Assembly: GCA_012184525.1 (NCBI GenBank) | Contig: WOFQ01000028.1 | Location: 124,001-188,000, forward strand | DNA length: 64,000 nucleotides | Direction: 5' to 3' | Source: Xenoacremonium recifei | Taxonomy: Eukaryota; Ascomycota; Sordariomycetes; Hypocreales; Nectriaceae | In this document: positions 23,290-34,700 of the stretch, piece after piece | How the letters are laid out: each line of letters begins with the position of its first letter | Numbering within the stretch: the first letter of the stretch is position 1 | Program-made: the position numbers and the translations under genes | Notes under the pieces: generated by a model | Database searches by the model: none | What the model saw: only the letters and a program-made list of their open reading frames with translations | What the model was told of the DNA's origin: nothing

Positions 23290-24002
23290 TTATGACAGCC
23301 CAAGTCTCTTTGCAATTAGAACGCCCTCTGCAAACGTCCCAACACGGGCGTCAATTGCATAACCCTCCGCCTCCAGTCGCTCACATTCCTCCCACAAGTC
23401 AGCCACCTTGACAGTAAACACCTCTATGAACTCATTCTCCTCCAGTTCTGGCTTCAAGTTCTGATTCTCCGGCCGTGACATGTCAATCGTCACGTGAACC
23501 ATGCGTAGATTCGTATTGCAGAATCCCGGATCGTTGTACATAACGGGCGACGTCTCAGTCGCCTCGCCCACGTAGCCAGTCTCCTCGCGCAGCTCGCGCA
23601 CAGCGCATTGTTCAGCTGTTTCACCAGCGTCTATGAGGCCCGCAGGCACTTCGATCGTGACCTTGTCGATGGGCGGGCGGTATTGCTTCTGGAGCAGGAT
23701 CTCCTTGCCGCTGGGCGAGTCGAGGATCGCGAGGATGCCGACGCCGTCGATGTCTGAGTCGGCAGGTCGAGTACGGCGCTCGGCGGATTCCCAGGTGCGG
23801 GAAACGCCGTTGGGGTCGGTGTAGGTCGTTCTGGCGATGTCAATGAGGCTTGGGAAGCTCGAGGCTGGTGGGAGCTTTACTTGACGAGCTTGGTCCACGC
23901 GGCCTCTTCCTCGGGCTAATCTGTTAGCAGGTTTCTTGTGAGCAGTAGCATAATACATACTAGAGGACCAGTAGAGACGACCTTGGCATCGGCAATCGAC
24001 AT
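23290..24002 (-). CDS. ysa1: Nudix hydrolase, ADP-ribose pyrophosphatase YSA1
   Basis: Hydrolyses ADP-ribose and related sugars to AMP and sugar phosphate. Three exons on the minus strand: 23961-24002, 23881-23915 (35 nt) and 23290-23830; introns of 45 and 50 nt; 205 residues. The spliced N-terminus reads MSIADAKVVSTGPL, then PEEEAAWTKLVK, then TTYTDPNGVSRTWESAERR, the expected YSA1 layout. The Nudix box is canonical: GLIDAGETAEQCAVRELREE followed by TGY. The unspliced reading in another frame (starting at 23958) is an artefact of the intron. The choice of the 50 nt intron over a 32 nt alternative rests on family similarity and a CATTGAC branch-like site. Confidence 0.88.
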
Positions 24003-24976
24003 GGTGGGCTGTGATGTCGAGATGGAGGAGGAGCTCAGCCCCGCCATTTGACGAGGGGCATCATGATTCAGTTTAAGCTACCCTAGAGAAAACATTGAAA
24101 ATTACGTTGGAAGCTGTGATCACTCGTGCATAGGTAGTCATCTATATCTACTCATCTCGTGTTGTTCTTGCACATCTCCGAAAATTGGCGAAGAGAAAGT
24201 TAAATCTCTTCAACACTCTTGAGTAGAAACAAATTGGATGCTCGCTTTGGAAGCATGCTGGTGGATATCAGTGACCCTGGTTTCAATTACACGAGACTTG
24301 TACAGGCGCCAGGAACACGCGATCAATCGCAACCCTACTCATCCTCCTTGACATCATCTAACGCTCGATCCTGATCTCAAGCTTTAGCCGTTGATGCTAT
24401 TATTCTCCTCTAATTACTGTCACTTAGGGCTACTAGGGGACCTTTCATGACTAATTAACCTCCTAATCCTTCGGCTGTAGGACTCTTCCTTCGTCGGCTT
24501 TATCCCGACCCTCTGCTCCGATTCGGATTTCGTCCAACCTACTCGGTCCCGATGACTTTCGTCTTACAAATCTGGGGCCGAATACAGTCCACGGAGCTCA
24601 GGGGGTATGAAATAGTGGACAATATGGGCATTTGCTAGGTGGATTGCGACCCTGGTGGATGTGGACTTTCTCCCGACATGGAGATAGCTTCAGGTTTTGA
24701 CTTCTTCCCGGAATGAAGGATTATCGGGACGGAGATGATCAGAATTGACTTGGCAGACACGGAGCAGGCGTCATTACAGCCGAAGTACTGTCAGACTTGT
24801 GATGCGAAGGATCGCCAGCGTGACGGGGAGTTTGTATCGGACGCCAACTATAAAAGACGAGAGCGAGACAATATACTTTCAATTCCATCACAAACAGACA
24901 TCATCTGAACCAATACTTCCATACTATCTACTATCTCTCACCACAATTTCAAGTTCTCGTCATCTTTCTGAACATC
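24003..24976. promoter_or_regulatory. intergenic between YSA1 and the secreted SDR
   Basis: 974 bp between divergent genes. It marks the change from core to accessory genes. A TATA box (TATAAAA, 24849-24855) sits 122 nt before the SDR start. Several CGG/CCG triplets lie at 24520-24740. No ORF or repeat recognised. Confidence 0.5.
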
Positions 24977-25980
24977 ATGAAGGTCATTACTTCTATCCTC
25001 GGTCTTCTGCTGGGAACAGCCGCCGCTAGATACGGTAAGTTTCTCCGAAATACCTGGTATAAGGAGATAGCTGACTATTTATAGAGCCTCAACCACTGCC
25101 AGCCCTCGAAGACCCCCGAGCTCGGTTTCCCGAGAACTTTACTCTCCCAAACCAGACCTTCCCAGGTCTCCAGTCACGCTGGCATCCGGCAATTGATTCA
25201 GGAGAAACCTCATACATCGGCCACAACAGACTCAAAGGTCGCCGAGCTTTGATTACCGGTGGTGACTCAGGTATCGGGAGATCAGTGGCTATTGCATATG
25301 CTCGCGAGGGAGCTGATGTCACTATCAACCACCTCCCTGAGGAGCAATCGGATGCCGACGAAGTCAAAAAGCTCGTCGAAGCTGAAGGCGTCAAGTTCTT
25401 TGGCATCCCTGGAGATCTTCGAAACGAAAGCTTTTGCGCAGATCTTGTGAACCGAGCACACGCATCCATGGGTGGTCTGGATATCCTTGTCAGCAATGCC
25501 GGTTACGCTATGAACCACGCTGATATCTCGACTATCTCCACGGAGCAAATCCACCGGACGTTTGAGACTAATGTCTTTGCCGGATTCTTCCTGACACGTG
25601 CTGCTGTTCCTCTGCTGCCAGCTGGATCCTCGATCATCTTCACCGCCTCAACAACTGGCCGTCTCGCTGTCCCCTATCTAGTCGATTACTCGGCTACCAA
25701 GGCTGCTCTCATCTCCATGGCTCGCACCCTGGCTGCCCAACTCGCTCCACAGGGTATTCGCGTGGATGCTGTTGCTCCAGGAATGACTTACACGAACATC
25801 TTGACCACTCAGGGTCAGACTGATGAGTCGGTGGAGGCTTTTGCTGATGGCTTCCTCCCGCTCAAGCGAATTGCGCAGCCCGTGGAGATTGCTCCTTTAT
25901 ATGTGTTCATTGCGGAGGGCGCGAACACGCAGTCCATTGGAAGCATCTACTCTTCTAATGGAGGCGATGGTGGCTTCTAA
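24977..25980 (+). CDS. Secreted short-chain dehydrogenase/reductase
   Basis: Exon 1 24977-25034, intron 25035-25084, exon 2 25085-25980; 317 residues. Residues 1-19 (MKVITSILGLLLGTAAARY) form a clear signal peptide, mostly encoded by exon 1. The rest is a classical SDR: cofactor motif ITGGDSGIGRSVA, NAG motif (VSNAGYAM), catalytic region FTASTTG, and the YSATK active site. The stretch before the Rossmann fold (FPGLQSRWHPAIDSGETSYIG) resembles the bacterial YghA/YhdF-type SDR subfamily. Substrate unknown. A secreted NAD(P)-dependent enzyme is unexpected, since cofactor is scarce outside the cell. The promoter has a good TATA box. Confidence 0.87.
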
Positions 25981-27450
25981 GGGATGAAATCAATTCATTA
26001 GAGACTATTGACCTAGGGCACTGGACACACTCTTCTATTCTGCTCGCTGCATTTCCGGTTGATCATAGAGAGATACTTTTAGACTAAATTTCTTGAATTT
26101 TGAAATAATTGTTAAGTCAAATATTATATTTCAAGCCGATGAGAAAATAGAAATGGTTTTCGGCTCATGTCTTTGGAACATTCAGTTTCACCGAGTTCGA
26201 AACGAAAGTACCAGTCCTCGCCCCCCTTCACGAGTCATCGAAGCTGCTTCGACACCCAATACCTCCTATAAAAACTCTATTTTGGTGAAACTTCTAGGTA
26301 AACACTCGTTTACGCGCTGGATCGAGACATAAAGGTCTCCTTAACTGGCAATGTGCCTGTTGGGGAAAGCACGTTTTAACTCTATTTTAAGCTTAAGAGG
26401 ACCCTTGGGGAGGTCCGAGCCTATGATACAGCTGAGCTGCCCTGGCTCTTATTCTTCGTAGAAACCATTCAAAATCTCCAAGAAGGTCTGAAATGTGTAA
26501 ACTGCCTTGAAACTGTGCATGCGGATTGATAGAGTCATGCGTTGGAGTCCATACCGGTCTCTCCTCGCCCGTGCTGGCACTCCAACAGATTCAAAGTCTA
26601 ACGAACATTGTGTGAAGAGGAGTATATCTGTGAGAGTTGAGCCCGGCAGCAAATGATATAGAATCCTTCGAAGAAGTTGTTTGCAGATTGTTTGTGGGTA
26701 GAACGGTCAACGTGCTGGCAGATTGAGAGCCAAGCATCATCACTGGTGCCAAATAATTGTTTGGATTACAGCTATTAAACGGCATCGAGCATGGAAGCGA
26801 AGCGCCAAACCCAAAAGCGCTGTGGAAGCATTGAAATGGCAGAATTTAGCAGACGTTGTCATCACGAGTTCATCGGCGTTGACGAGGCTTCGCAAAGTCA
26901 CGCCAATCTCAATTGCGGCGTCCGCTTTTGGAAGAGAATTTCCTTATCTCCTTCTGTAAACGCCAAAATCGATTGTTCGAGCAATAGGCAACCTCAAATG
27001 CATGTTTCGTTGCTTTATTCGTGTCATGTTGTGTCATTCGAAGCCTCGTCATCGCCGTCGTAAGCCGATCGTCGTCAGCTTCATAGCACGATCGCGCAGC
27101 CTTACAGGGCAGGTCCTCGGATGCAGCCGATCCTGACAGCTCCATCTGACGTGTTTCAGTAACCCTACAATTCCCCCACCAATCGCTGCATTGCTATCGT
27201 ATCTTTTCAAAGCCTCGGACCTTGGAAATCCTCCGGCGGGGATTTATCAGTAATGGGTCGCTATTGAGACCAACGCGTCCTTGGCATTCCGCCCTTCTTT
27301 GGTCGATCTTAAACGCGTCGCCTTTTCGCAAGTCGTGATCCCTTCGTTGTCGATATGCTGTGTAATTTGTGTATATTTAATGCCTCTTTCATTCTTTGAT
27401 GATGGATTATTCCAGCACACTCATTCGAGACAAACCATTCCGTACTCAAG
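25981..27450. other. gene-free stretch
   Basis: 1.47 kb between two plus-strand genes. AT-rich at 26050-26150 and mixed elsewhere. The small frames (26093-26332, 26791-27063, complement 26909-27145) show no protein character. I looked for transposon or tRNA signatures and saw none. Confidence 0.5.
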
Positions 27451-29168
27451 ATGACAAGACCTCACGACAACGACGTTGATTCGGCAATCGAGGCCGACAT
27501 TGAGAGCGATGCTGGCAGTGACTGCGCTTCTGAGCAATCGCCGCTCATCCCTCGCAATGCGCCTGAAATCGGCGCGTCCCAATCCCTTCGCCGTCGCGTG
27601 ATGCTCATGTGCGTGCTCTGTCTCTGCATGGTAGAAGTCAGCGGATACATAATTGAGGCGCCGACGCAAAAGATTATGGAGGACATCATCTGTAGGAACG
27701 AGTATCCTGACCATGCTCTACGCGTATCTGGGACGCAGGATGTTCGTTGCAAGAATATCCATGTGCAAGAGACACTTGCTATGGTTCGAGGATGGTTGAT
27801 GGCAACGCAAATGGCGGCTCGTGAGTGATGCGGTGCTAATTGTGAAAGAGACAAACTGACACGAGTAGCCATGATCTCGCAGTTCCCTTTCGGAATCATC
27901 GCAGATAAATATGGTCGTCGCCCTGTCCTATTTCTCGCGCTCTGTAGCTGCTTCCTAGCAACTGGCTGGACATCGATTGTCCGTATGTATTCCGACCTTC
28001 ACAGGATGACCACCACTAAGTCTTGTAGTCTTTTTCCCGGACATCTTTTCGATATGGATCGTTCTCCCAGGTAGTCTGTTCTACCTCCTGGGGGGCGGCG
28101 TGCCTACGGCTGCAGCAATGGTTTGGACTATTCTCAGTGATGTTGTACCTATCGCGGAGCGAGCCACCGTGTTTAACAGATTCATCGCTGTGTCCATGTC
28201 ATGCAGCGTGTTCGTTAACCCCATCGCGGCGTTTCTTCTCAGTATCGACCCTTGGTTGCCCATGTGGCTAGGGCTCGGCTTCCTCTTTGCTGGCACGTTA
28301 TCGGCCTTGCTGATCCCCGAAACCCTGAGCTTTCGGCAGCAGGCGAGCCCAGACCAAGCAACTACTCCCCGTGATGACAGTACATTAGAGGGCAATAATG
28401 AGGAAGATGAAGCTTCAAGTCCCGAAAACCCGGGAGTCATCAAGCAGGCTTGGTTCACTATCAAGAACGACATGGGCCATATATATCGATTTATTTTTGC
28501 TTCTAAGAGCATTATGATGCTCATAGCTGCCTTTTCGTCCTATATCCTGACAAGGCTGGCTATGTCGGGAATCCTGTTGCAATACATGACGAACCGCTTC
28601 CAATGGGATTGGTCAAAGGCAAGTTTCGCAGCGTCGCTCATTGGCATCCTTTACTAACACCTTCTAGGCCACGCTGGTCTCGACTGTCGGCAGCGTCTTT
28701 AACATCATCTGCTTGCTCATCGTGCTACCTCTTGCATCCGCTATAATTTCTCGACACCCAAAGCCCAGCTCAGTCCACAGGGACCTTTTCCTTACCCGTG
28801 CTTCGGCTGTGTTTACTATGTTGGGTGTGATTATGCTCTGCGTTGCTGATGTACCCTGGCTGTTCATGGTTTCTCTCGGTATTGTTGGCTTGGGAAGCGG
28901 ATTCCAGCCTCTGTGTAGGGCTTTGCTAACCGCAGTGGTTGAGCCACACACTGTGGCCACGCTGAACACGACCATCTCGCTCATGGAAGTAATCATTGGA
29001 CTAATTGGTGGGCCTACAACGGGATGGCTTCTCAGCAAAGGCATTGCACTTGGCGGTGGTTGGATGGGACTGCCATTTTTGGTGACGGCGATAATCGCCA
29101 CTGCAGCGACTGCTATGGTCTTCGCATTCAGAGTCCCTGTTGGGGTGGCACAGGCACACGAGGAGTGA
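27451..29168 (+). CDS. MFS transporter (drug/metabolite efflux type), with a GC-AG intron
   Basis: Four exons: 27451-27820, 27869-27982, 28029-28618 and 28668-29168; 524 residues. Multi-spanning membrane protein with the MFS loop motif GIIADKYGRRPV between segments 2 and 3. A hydrophilic central loop (about residues 290-330, acidic with Ser and Pro) separates the halves. The N-terminal 45 residues are acidic and cytosolic (SEQSPLIPR). The third intron (28619-28667) starts GCAAGT rather than GT, with a perfect CTAAC branch and CTAG acceptor; reading through it hits a stop, so the splice is needed. The exon 4 part includes GLGSGFQPLCRALLTAVVEP. Substrate unknown. Convergent with the next transporter, 131 bp apart. 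Confidence 0.86.
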
Positions 29169-29299
29169 AGAAGTTACAGGGAATAGATGGATCCGTGTTG
29201 ATGGTCAATGAGTATTTAGAAGGACTAGATAATGGTAATTTCATAATCTCGTAGTGTTCATACCCTTTGCTTTCCCGAAAAGACTATTGGTGCCATAAT

Positions 29300-31045
29300 C
29301 TAATAACTGAACCGGAAAGCGTTAGGATCGGTGATTCTCTTGTTCCTCCACACGTAATAGCAGTGCATCAGAGTGCTGCCTACGCAAACCATCAAGAGCA
29401 GACCGGCGTTTGTCCAGTGACCAGTGGGATATCCTTTCTTCGCCTCGTCGGCCTTGTAGATCCAGACGCCCACAATCTGGCCAGGAGCACCCATGGACAC
29501 ATTCAAGGCAATGGCCAGGCCGATTGCAGCCGTACTCTGCAAGTTGGACGACAACCAGCCCAGGAGAGGAGGAATGCAGGAGAAAGAGCCACAAGTGGCG
29601 ACGATGAGGCATCCGTAGCGGTGCTGAGCATGTCAGTAAGGGAAGCAAGGGAGAGACAAGGCAAGAGACTTACAGAGTAGGCGTCAGCGGGGAGAGATGC
29701 AGATGCGATGAAGCCCGCGGCTCCAATGGCAGAGAAGATAGCTGAGTGAAGTGCGCGCCTAAGAAGTCAGTAAGAAGCAACGTGAATTGGATATAAGACT
29801 AACAGGTTTTGGCGGTCGGCAGACCAGGCGACGAGAAGGGTGACGACATACGCAGCCGCGTAGGGAGGGACGGTCATGAGTTGAGCCTTGAGGTTCTCGA
29901 ACTACCAATTGTTAGAAAAAGTATCGAAGTAGAGAAAAGATACTCACCCCTAGACCTGCGGTGATTGACGGAGTAAACAGAGAAAGACTCGAGTAAGGAG
30001 CAGAAATGCCAAAGTAGATCTACACCTAGTTAGAAGCGAAAAGAATACAAGTACGTTATAAACTTACGATGTAGTGCGCCCACAGACGCCACTCTAGTAA
30101 CGTTGACTTCGCCACAGCCCAGCTCAACGAGTCTCCATCTCCATGAGAGCCCTGGCCAGCAAGTCGATGCGCAGCAAGATCTTTCTCTGTAGTCGACAAC
30201 CAGCGAGCCGTCTCCGGAAAGTCCGGGAGGAAGAACCAGATCAGCAACGATGAGACCACAGACGGCATACCCTCAAGGAGGAACAGCCAGCGCCACGCGG
30301 ACAGACCCTGAGTCTGGTTCATATGGCCGACACCGTACGCAATAGCACCACCGAAGGCTCCAGCGAGCGTTGCTGAGGCGAGAATAGCGGCGACACGGAC
30401 GGAACGCTCCTCGGTGCGGTACCAGAAGGTCAGATAGTAGATGAGGCCGGGGAACAGACCTGAAAATTTTAGAATGGAGGAGTTGATAGGACGCGGGGAC
30501 TCACCAGCTTCAAAGGCCCCTAGAAGGAAGCGTACAACCGTCACACCTGCATAACTATGCGTCGCGGCGAGGCCCATGGTTAGAGCTCCCCAGGAGAACA
30601 TGAGAAAGGCGATCCAACGACTCGGGCGCATCTTCTTGAGGAAGTAGTTGGACGGGATTTCGAAAATCGCGTAGGCAATGAGGAAGACCATCAAGGCGAT
30701 GGTGTACTGATAAGCCGTCATGTTCGTCTCACTGAGGAGGTCATTGCCAGACGCCTCGTTGAGAACTTTGGCATTGCCGATGTTGGAGCGGTCGAGGTAG
30801 CATAGGAGGTAGATGCCCGCGGCTAGAGGGATAATTCTCTTGTCTTGCTTGCGGACGAGGGCTTTTTGGAGGGCGGGATCAACGGTGCCATGGATTCGGA
30901 GCTGCTCGGACAGGTGCTGGGGAGGATTAGAGTCGAGATGTCAGAATGACACGATGAGCTGGGTGCTTACCTCCTTGCTGGCCTCAATGTCCTCATCCAT
31001 GCGTATCGAGCCGGTAGCATCGGCCTTCTCAGGCAGGGTCGTCAT
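29300..31045 (-). CDS. MFS transporter, allantoate/nicotinate permease family (Dal5/TNA1-like)
   Basis: Seven exons on the minus strand: 30971-31045, 30505-30916, 30459-30068, 30019-29948, 29901-29804, 29758-29674 and 29623-29300; 485 residues. All introns are GT-AG, 45-54 nt, and frame is kept throughout. The block YLLCYLDRSNIGNAK after the first membrane segment is the hallmark of the anion:cation symporter family. Also seen are EIPSNYFLKKMRPSRWI and LLGAFEAGLFPG. The C-terminus carries HWTNAGLLLMVC. Likely imports an organic anion or vitamin-like compound at the plasma membrane. A TATA-like TATATA lies near 31166. The exact substrate cannot be read from sequence. Confidence 0.88.
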
Positions 31046-31758
31046 ATTCACCAGAAGAGCTTGTATCGCAATAGGAAGAGAACAGGATAGAGTTTGAAAA
31101 CCCAGATTGACGAAGAGATAGATCTACGAAGCCAAACCAAAACCTAGAGGGCTTATCCTTCCAGCTATATATGCTTATTCCCCCACAAGGACATTCGTCT
31201 CCGCAACCCCTCCCCGGATTTCATTCCCCAAACTGCCCGGGGTCTCCATTCGGCCGTTCATAGACCGACTGTTGTGGAGGATTTGGGCATTCGGTGGGAC
31301 TTGCGATGCGAATCACACGAGGTTCCCATCACTTCCCTGTCGAAGACCCATCTAGGATCCAGTTTGAAGAGGACCTTGATCGGTCTCCTCAGCCGATGTC
31401 TCGGTGATCGACGCCGATAACGTTGAAGGTAATGATCGGCGGAGAAGTGATATTGGCGACTTGATGACCAACTCGGGGCTAGTACATCACTGGCGAAGAT
31501 TCAATATCCACATGAAGTTTAGGGATTCGAATTAAATGAAGACATTATCCATTAAAAAAAGCCCTCAAGTTTGTTTTTAAGCGGGGAAACAAAGGAAAAG
31601 AGGGTTGGAATCTATCTTGTTTTCCTTTCTTTTCTTCCGTTGGAAGTTGAGCTGTTTTTTCTTTTCACGTAGTGATGGCAAGTCAGTAGCCCCTTGTTGG
31701 TCAACCGTTTTCTAACGAAGTCCTGATCTCCCTGATGCCGGCAGCCATTGATAACTAA
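31046..31758. other. intergenic, transporter promoter and NACHT gene 3' region
   Basis: 713 bp. The left part is the Dal5-like promoter. The right part (about 31500-31660) has an A-rich then T-rich stretch. No gene recognised. Confidence 0.5.
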
Positions 31759-34700
31759 TTAGATTGGGTTTGAGCACCGCCAGAATTCGATTCCTTTAGA
31801 GGACCAACCTTCCGTTGCAAAGACGAGCCCTCGGGCCGAGAGAGCAGGCCTGCATGCCAGCTTTACCTCCCAATCATCGTGTGCATCTCTTGGACAGAAA
31901 GCAAAAGCACATTGTCCGGTCTCCAGGTGAAGAAATTGAATACCATCTACTGAGGGGAAGATAACCCAATCTGGAGTTATATAGGGGGATGACCCGAACT
32001 CGCATTTCTGGATTCTATTTTTTAGTAGGACTAGATGATTTGAGGTGATGGCAATGGTTTGGAGGAACACATACCAAATGGCCTTGCAAGAAGCTGATAT
32101 AGCGATTCTGGTGTTGCATATGATTCTTAATAATGTCTGTGACATGCCATACAAGGATACTTCCATCCTTGCAGACGCCCATGAGACGTTTGGCATCCTC
32201 TGACCAAGTGAAGTCGCTTAATTCGAGATCTTGTTCTTTTGGCATGATAAATCTTTTAGCTGGCTGCCGCCGGTCCTGGGTGATAGTCCAAATCATGATC
32301 GAGCTTCCGGTCGCCGCGGAAACATATTGCGTGTTAGGACAAAATAAAATTTTAAACGGCCATCCGTCTGGGCGGATGGTGTAGAGCTCGCTGCAGGTTT
32401 CGAGATCCCATAAGTGAACTGTACTATTTTTATTCAAGATTAGGAGCTTGCTATTCGGGGAGATTTCAATTTGATGAGGAAGTTCATCCATTGCTGGCAG
32501 GGAACCGCAGAGGCTTTTTCTGGAAACGTCCCATATCTGGCCAAGACTTAGTAAAACTCTAGAGAGGAACCTGCATCAGAGTTTGCAGACTTACGGAACA
32601 CTGGTGTTTCAAATTGTCGTCATACATGTGGGTAACGAGGTAATTTGTATCTGGGCTGAGCGCTGTTGCGACTTCTCCGGGTCTCAAACTGAGCTCATAA
32701 AGTTCATTTCCGGTATCAAGGTCAAAAAAAATTGGGGCTTTAAAGTCGTCTATCAAGAAAGTCTCTCCGTCAGAGGAGAGAAAGATCGTGACCTTGGGAT
32801 CAATGCGAAGTTCCCGTATAAGGTTGATGCTCGGGTGTCGCGAAAGGGTCGGGTTAAAGACTAAATCCCAAAATTTACCCTTCTTCCTGCAGTCAGGAAA
32901 TCTTTCGTCAACGATAATGGATTTTCCTTCGACGTCCTGGAACGGAGATAAAACAAAGGGACGAATCAATTCAGCGACCTCATATCCATGATTCTGTCGA
33001 GCGGTATGGAAGACGTCCAGGTGAATCAATCCCTTCTGATAGATCGAGCTGAGGGTTGAACCCATCTTGCGGAGAAGATACTTCACCAATGCCAAATTTC
33101 CTCCAGTGGCAGCGTAACCAAGTGGAACAGTTGAGGTGTGATAGGGTTCCGACAAGGAAAGGCAGCGAATTTGTTGAAAAAGGACGTCGTTAGAGACGTA
33201 TCCGGATTCGAGTAGATATTTAACCACAGCCAAGTGCCCGTAGTAACAAACCATGCACAGAGGTTCAAGAAGATCCTTGTTGGAGTTTTGGTGCGGTTTC
33301 ATCCCCAGCAGATCGAGGAACATGCGGACTACTTCAACACTACCGCCCGAAATCGCCGATCTTAGGTTCTCTTTTGTGACAAGATGAGCCGATTTGTCGT
33401 CCACTAAGAGCTGGCAAATGTCGATACGGCCAGCCATTGCTCCAGCGTCTATCATCGCCTGGTATTGAACATGCGGGATGTAGCTTGGGTGTGGATCCGT
33501 GATTTGATTTGACCTCTTTTCGCTTCGATATGAACCCTCTATTCTCGGTAGCAAAAACTTGCAGATATCAAAGTGCCCAGCCTTGACTGCAAACTCCATG
33601 GCTCTAAGGCGCAGGTCAATTGACCTTCCAGAGTCTAAAGCGGCAACGACAGATTCCATGTCGCCGTTCCTAGCCGCTTCGCAAATGTTCTCGCTGCTTC
33701 GAATAGATGCCCTGGGAAATTGAATTGTATCATTCGATTGTGGATGAAATTTCGACATGTGATGGTCCAGCTTGGTCTTGGAGTCGAACCCAAGAGTAAA
33801 TCCCAAGCAGTTATCATCCGGGCAACGAAATGTCAAGTCATGGCGATCAAGGTGTTGCTGGCGGTCCTCAATATTCGTAAATCCTTCTGTGAAGAATTCA
33901 CACCAAGGTTTATGACATTTGTAAAGTAATTTTTCCCCGTATAGGCTAGTAGGAATGGCCCTTGCATCAGCTGAGTTAAGATTGTCGCTTTGGAGTGCTT
34001 CGAGGTTGCATCGAATCAAATAGACTAATCCCTCGATATCAAATAAATCATTTCTCTCGTCGCTGTTCTTGGGGAGTTCATGCAACACCTTGAAGACTTG
34101 TTTGGGCTCTGGCTCTTGTTCCAGGCTTTGGAACTTGTTTGATAGAGAATGAAGATTGAGCACACGTTGTGCTGATTTCATTGCTGCGGAGAACAACCTA
34201 GAGTCATTCGGCTTGAGAGTCGTACAATCAAGACAGTGTTCATACCAGTGCTCTACAGCATAGTCAAGAATAGCATAATATCCTGAAGATGCGTTTGAAC
34301 TGATTCTGTCTTGGCTTTGGCGGGGATGGAAAGGCTCAGACGTGAGATATCGGCAACAGTAAATAGCAAGACGAGCATTGTCGTTGTTGAGATTCAATTT
34401 TCCATTTCTGGTCAGGTAGCTTTTGAAACTTTGGTCAGCGCAAAGGTGTTGTGTGAAGCTAGGTTTCATAAAAAGCTTACTCTTGAGCCGTTCGATGTAC
34501 AATTTTGATCAGACTGTTTGGAGCATCTGAGATGTCCGGTTCATTCGTTCGCTTATAGTGCACATCGACTAAAGACCCACACAGCTCTTTGCATGTTTCT
34601 CTCAACCGTTCTCCCTCATAGTCAATAGTCCCCTTGATCGGATCAATGCAGAATATGCCTTGAATTTCGCGCCAGTATAAGGGGCGCTTTGCGACAGCTA

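Noticed and set aside
23849..23880. 32 nt alternative for the second YSA1 intron
   Set aside because: Too short for fungal splicing, and it inserts LIDIAR residues absent from the family pattern. The 50 nt intron fits better.
26330..26450. Stem-like segment in the 26 kb gap considered as a tRNA or small RNA
   Set aside because: No A-box or B-box, no cloverleaf could be drawn.
25981..27450. Possible transposon remnant
   Set aside because: No terminal repeats, target duplication or transposase-like peptide found by eye.
29267..29680. 137-codon plus-strand frame
   Set aside because: Antisense to the last exons of the Dal5-like transporter, whose protein is well supported.
32015..32074. C-terminus of the NACHT protein read through the last donor (ends SSSPTKK)
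   Set aside because: Splicing 32008-32074 adds 82 residues that look like further WD-type strands. Kept as an alternative with lower confidence.
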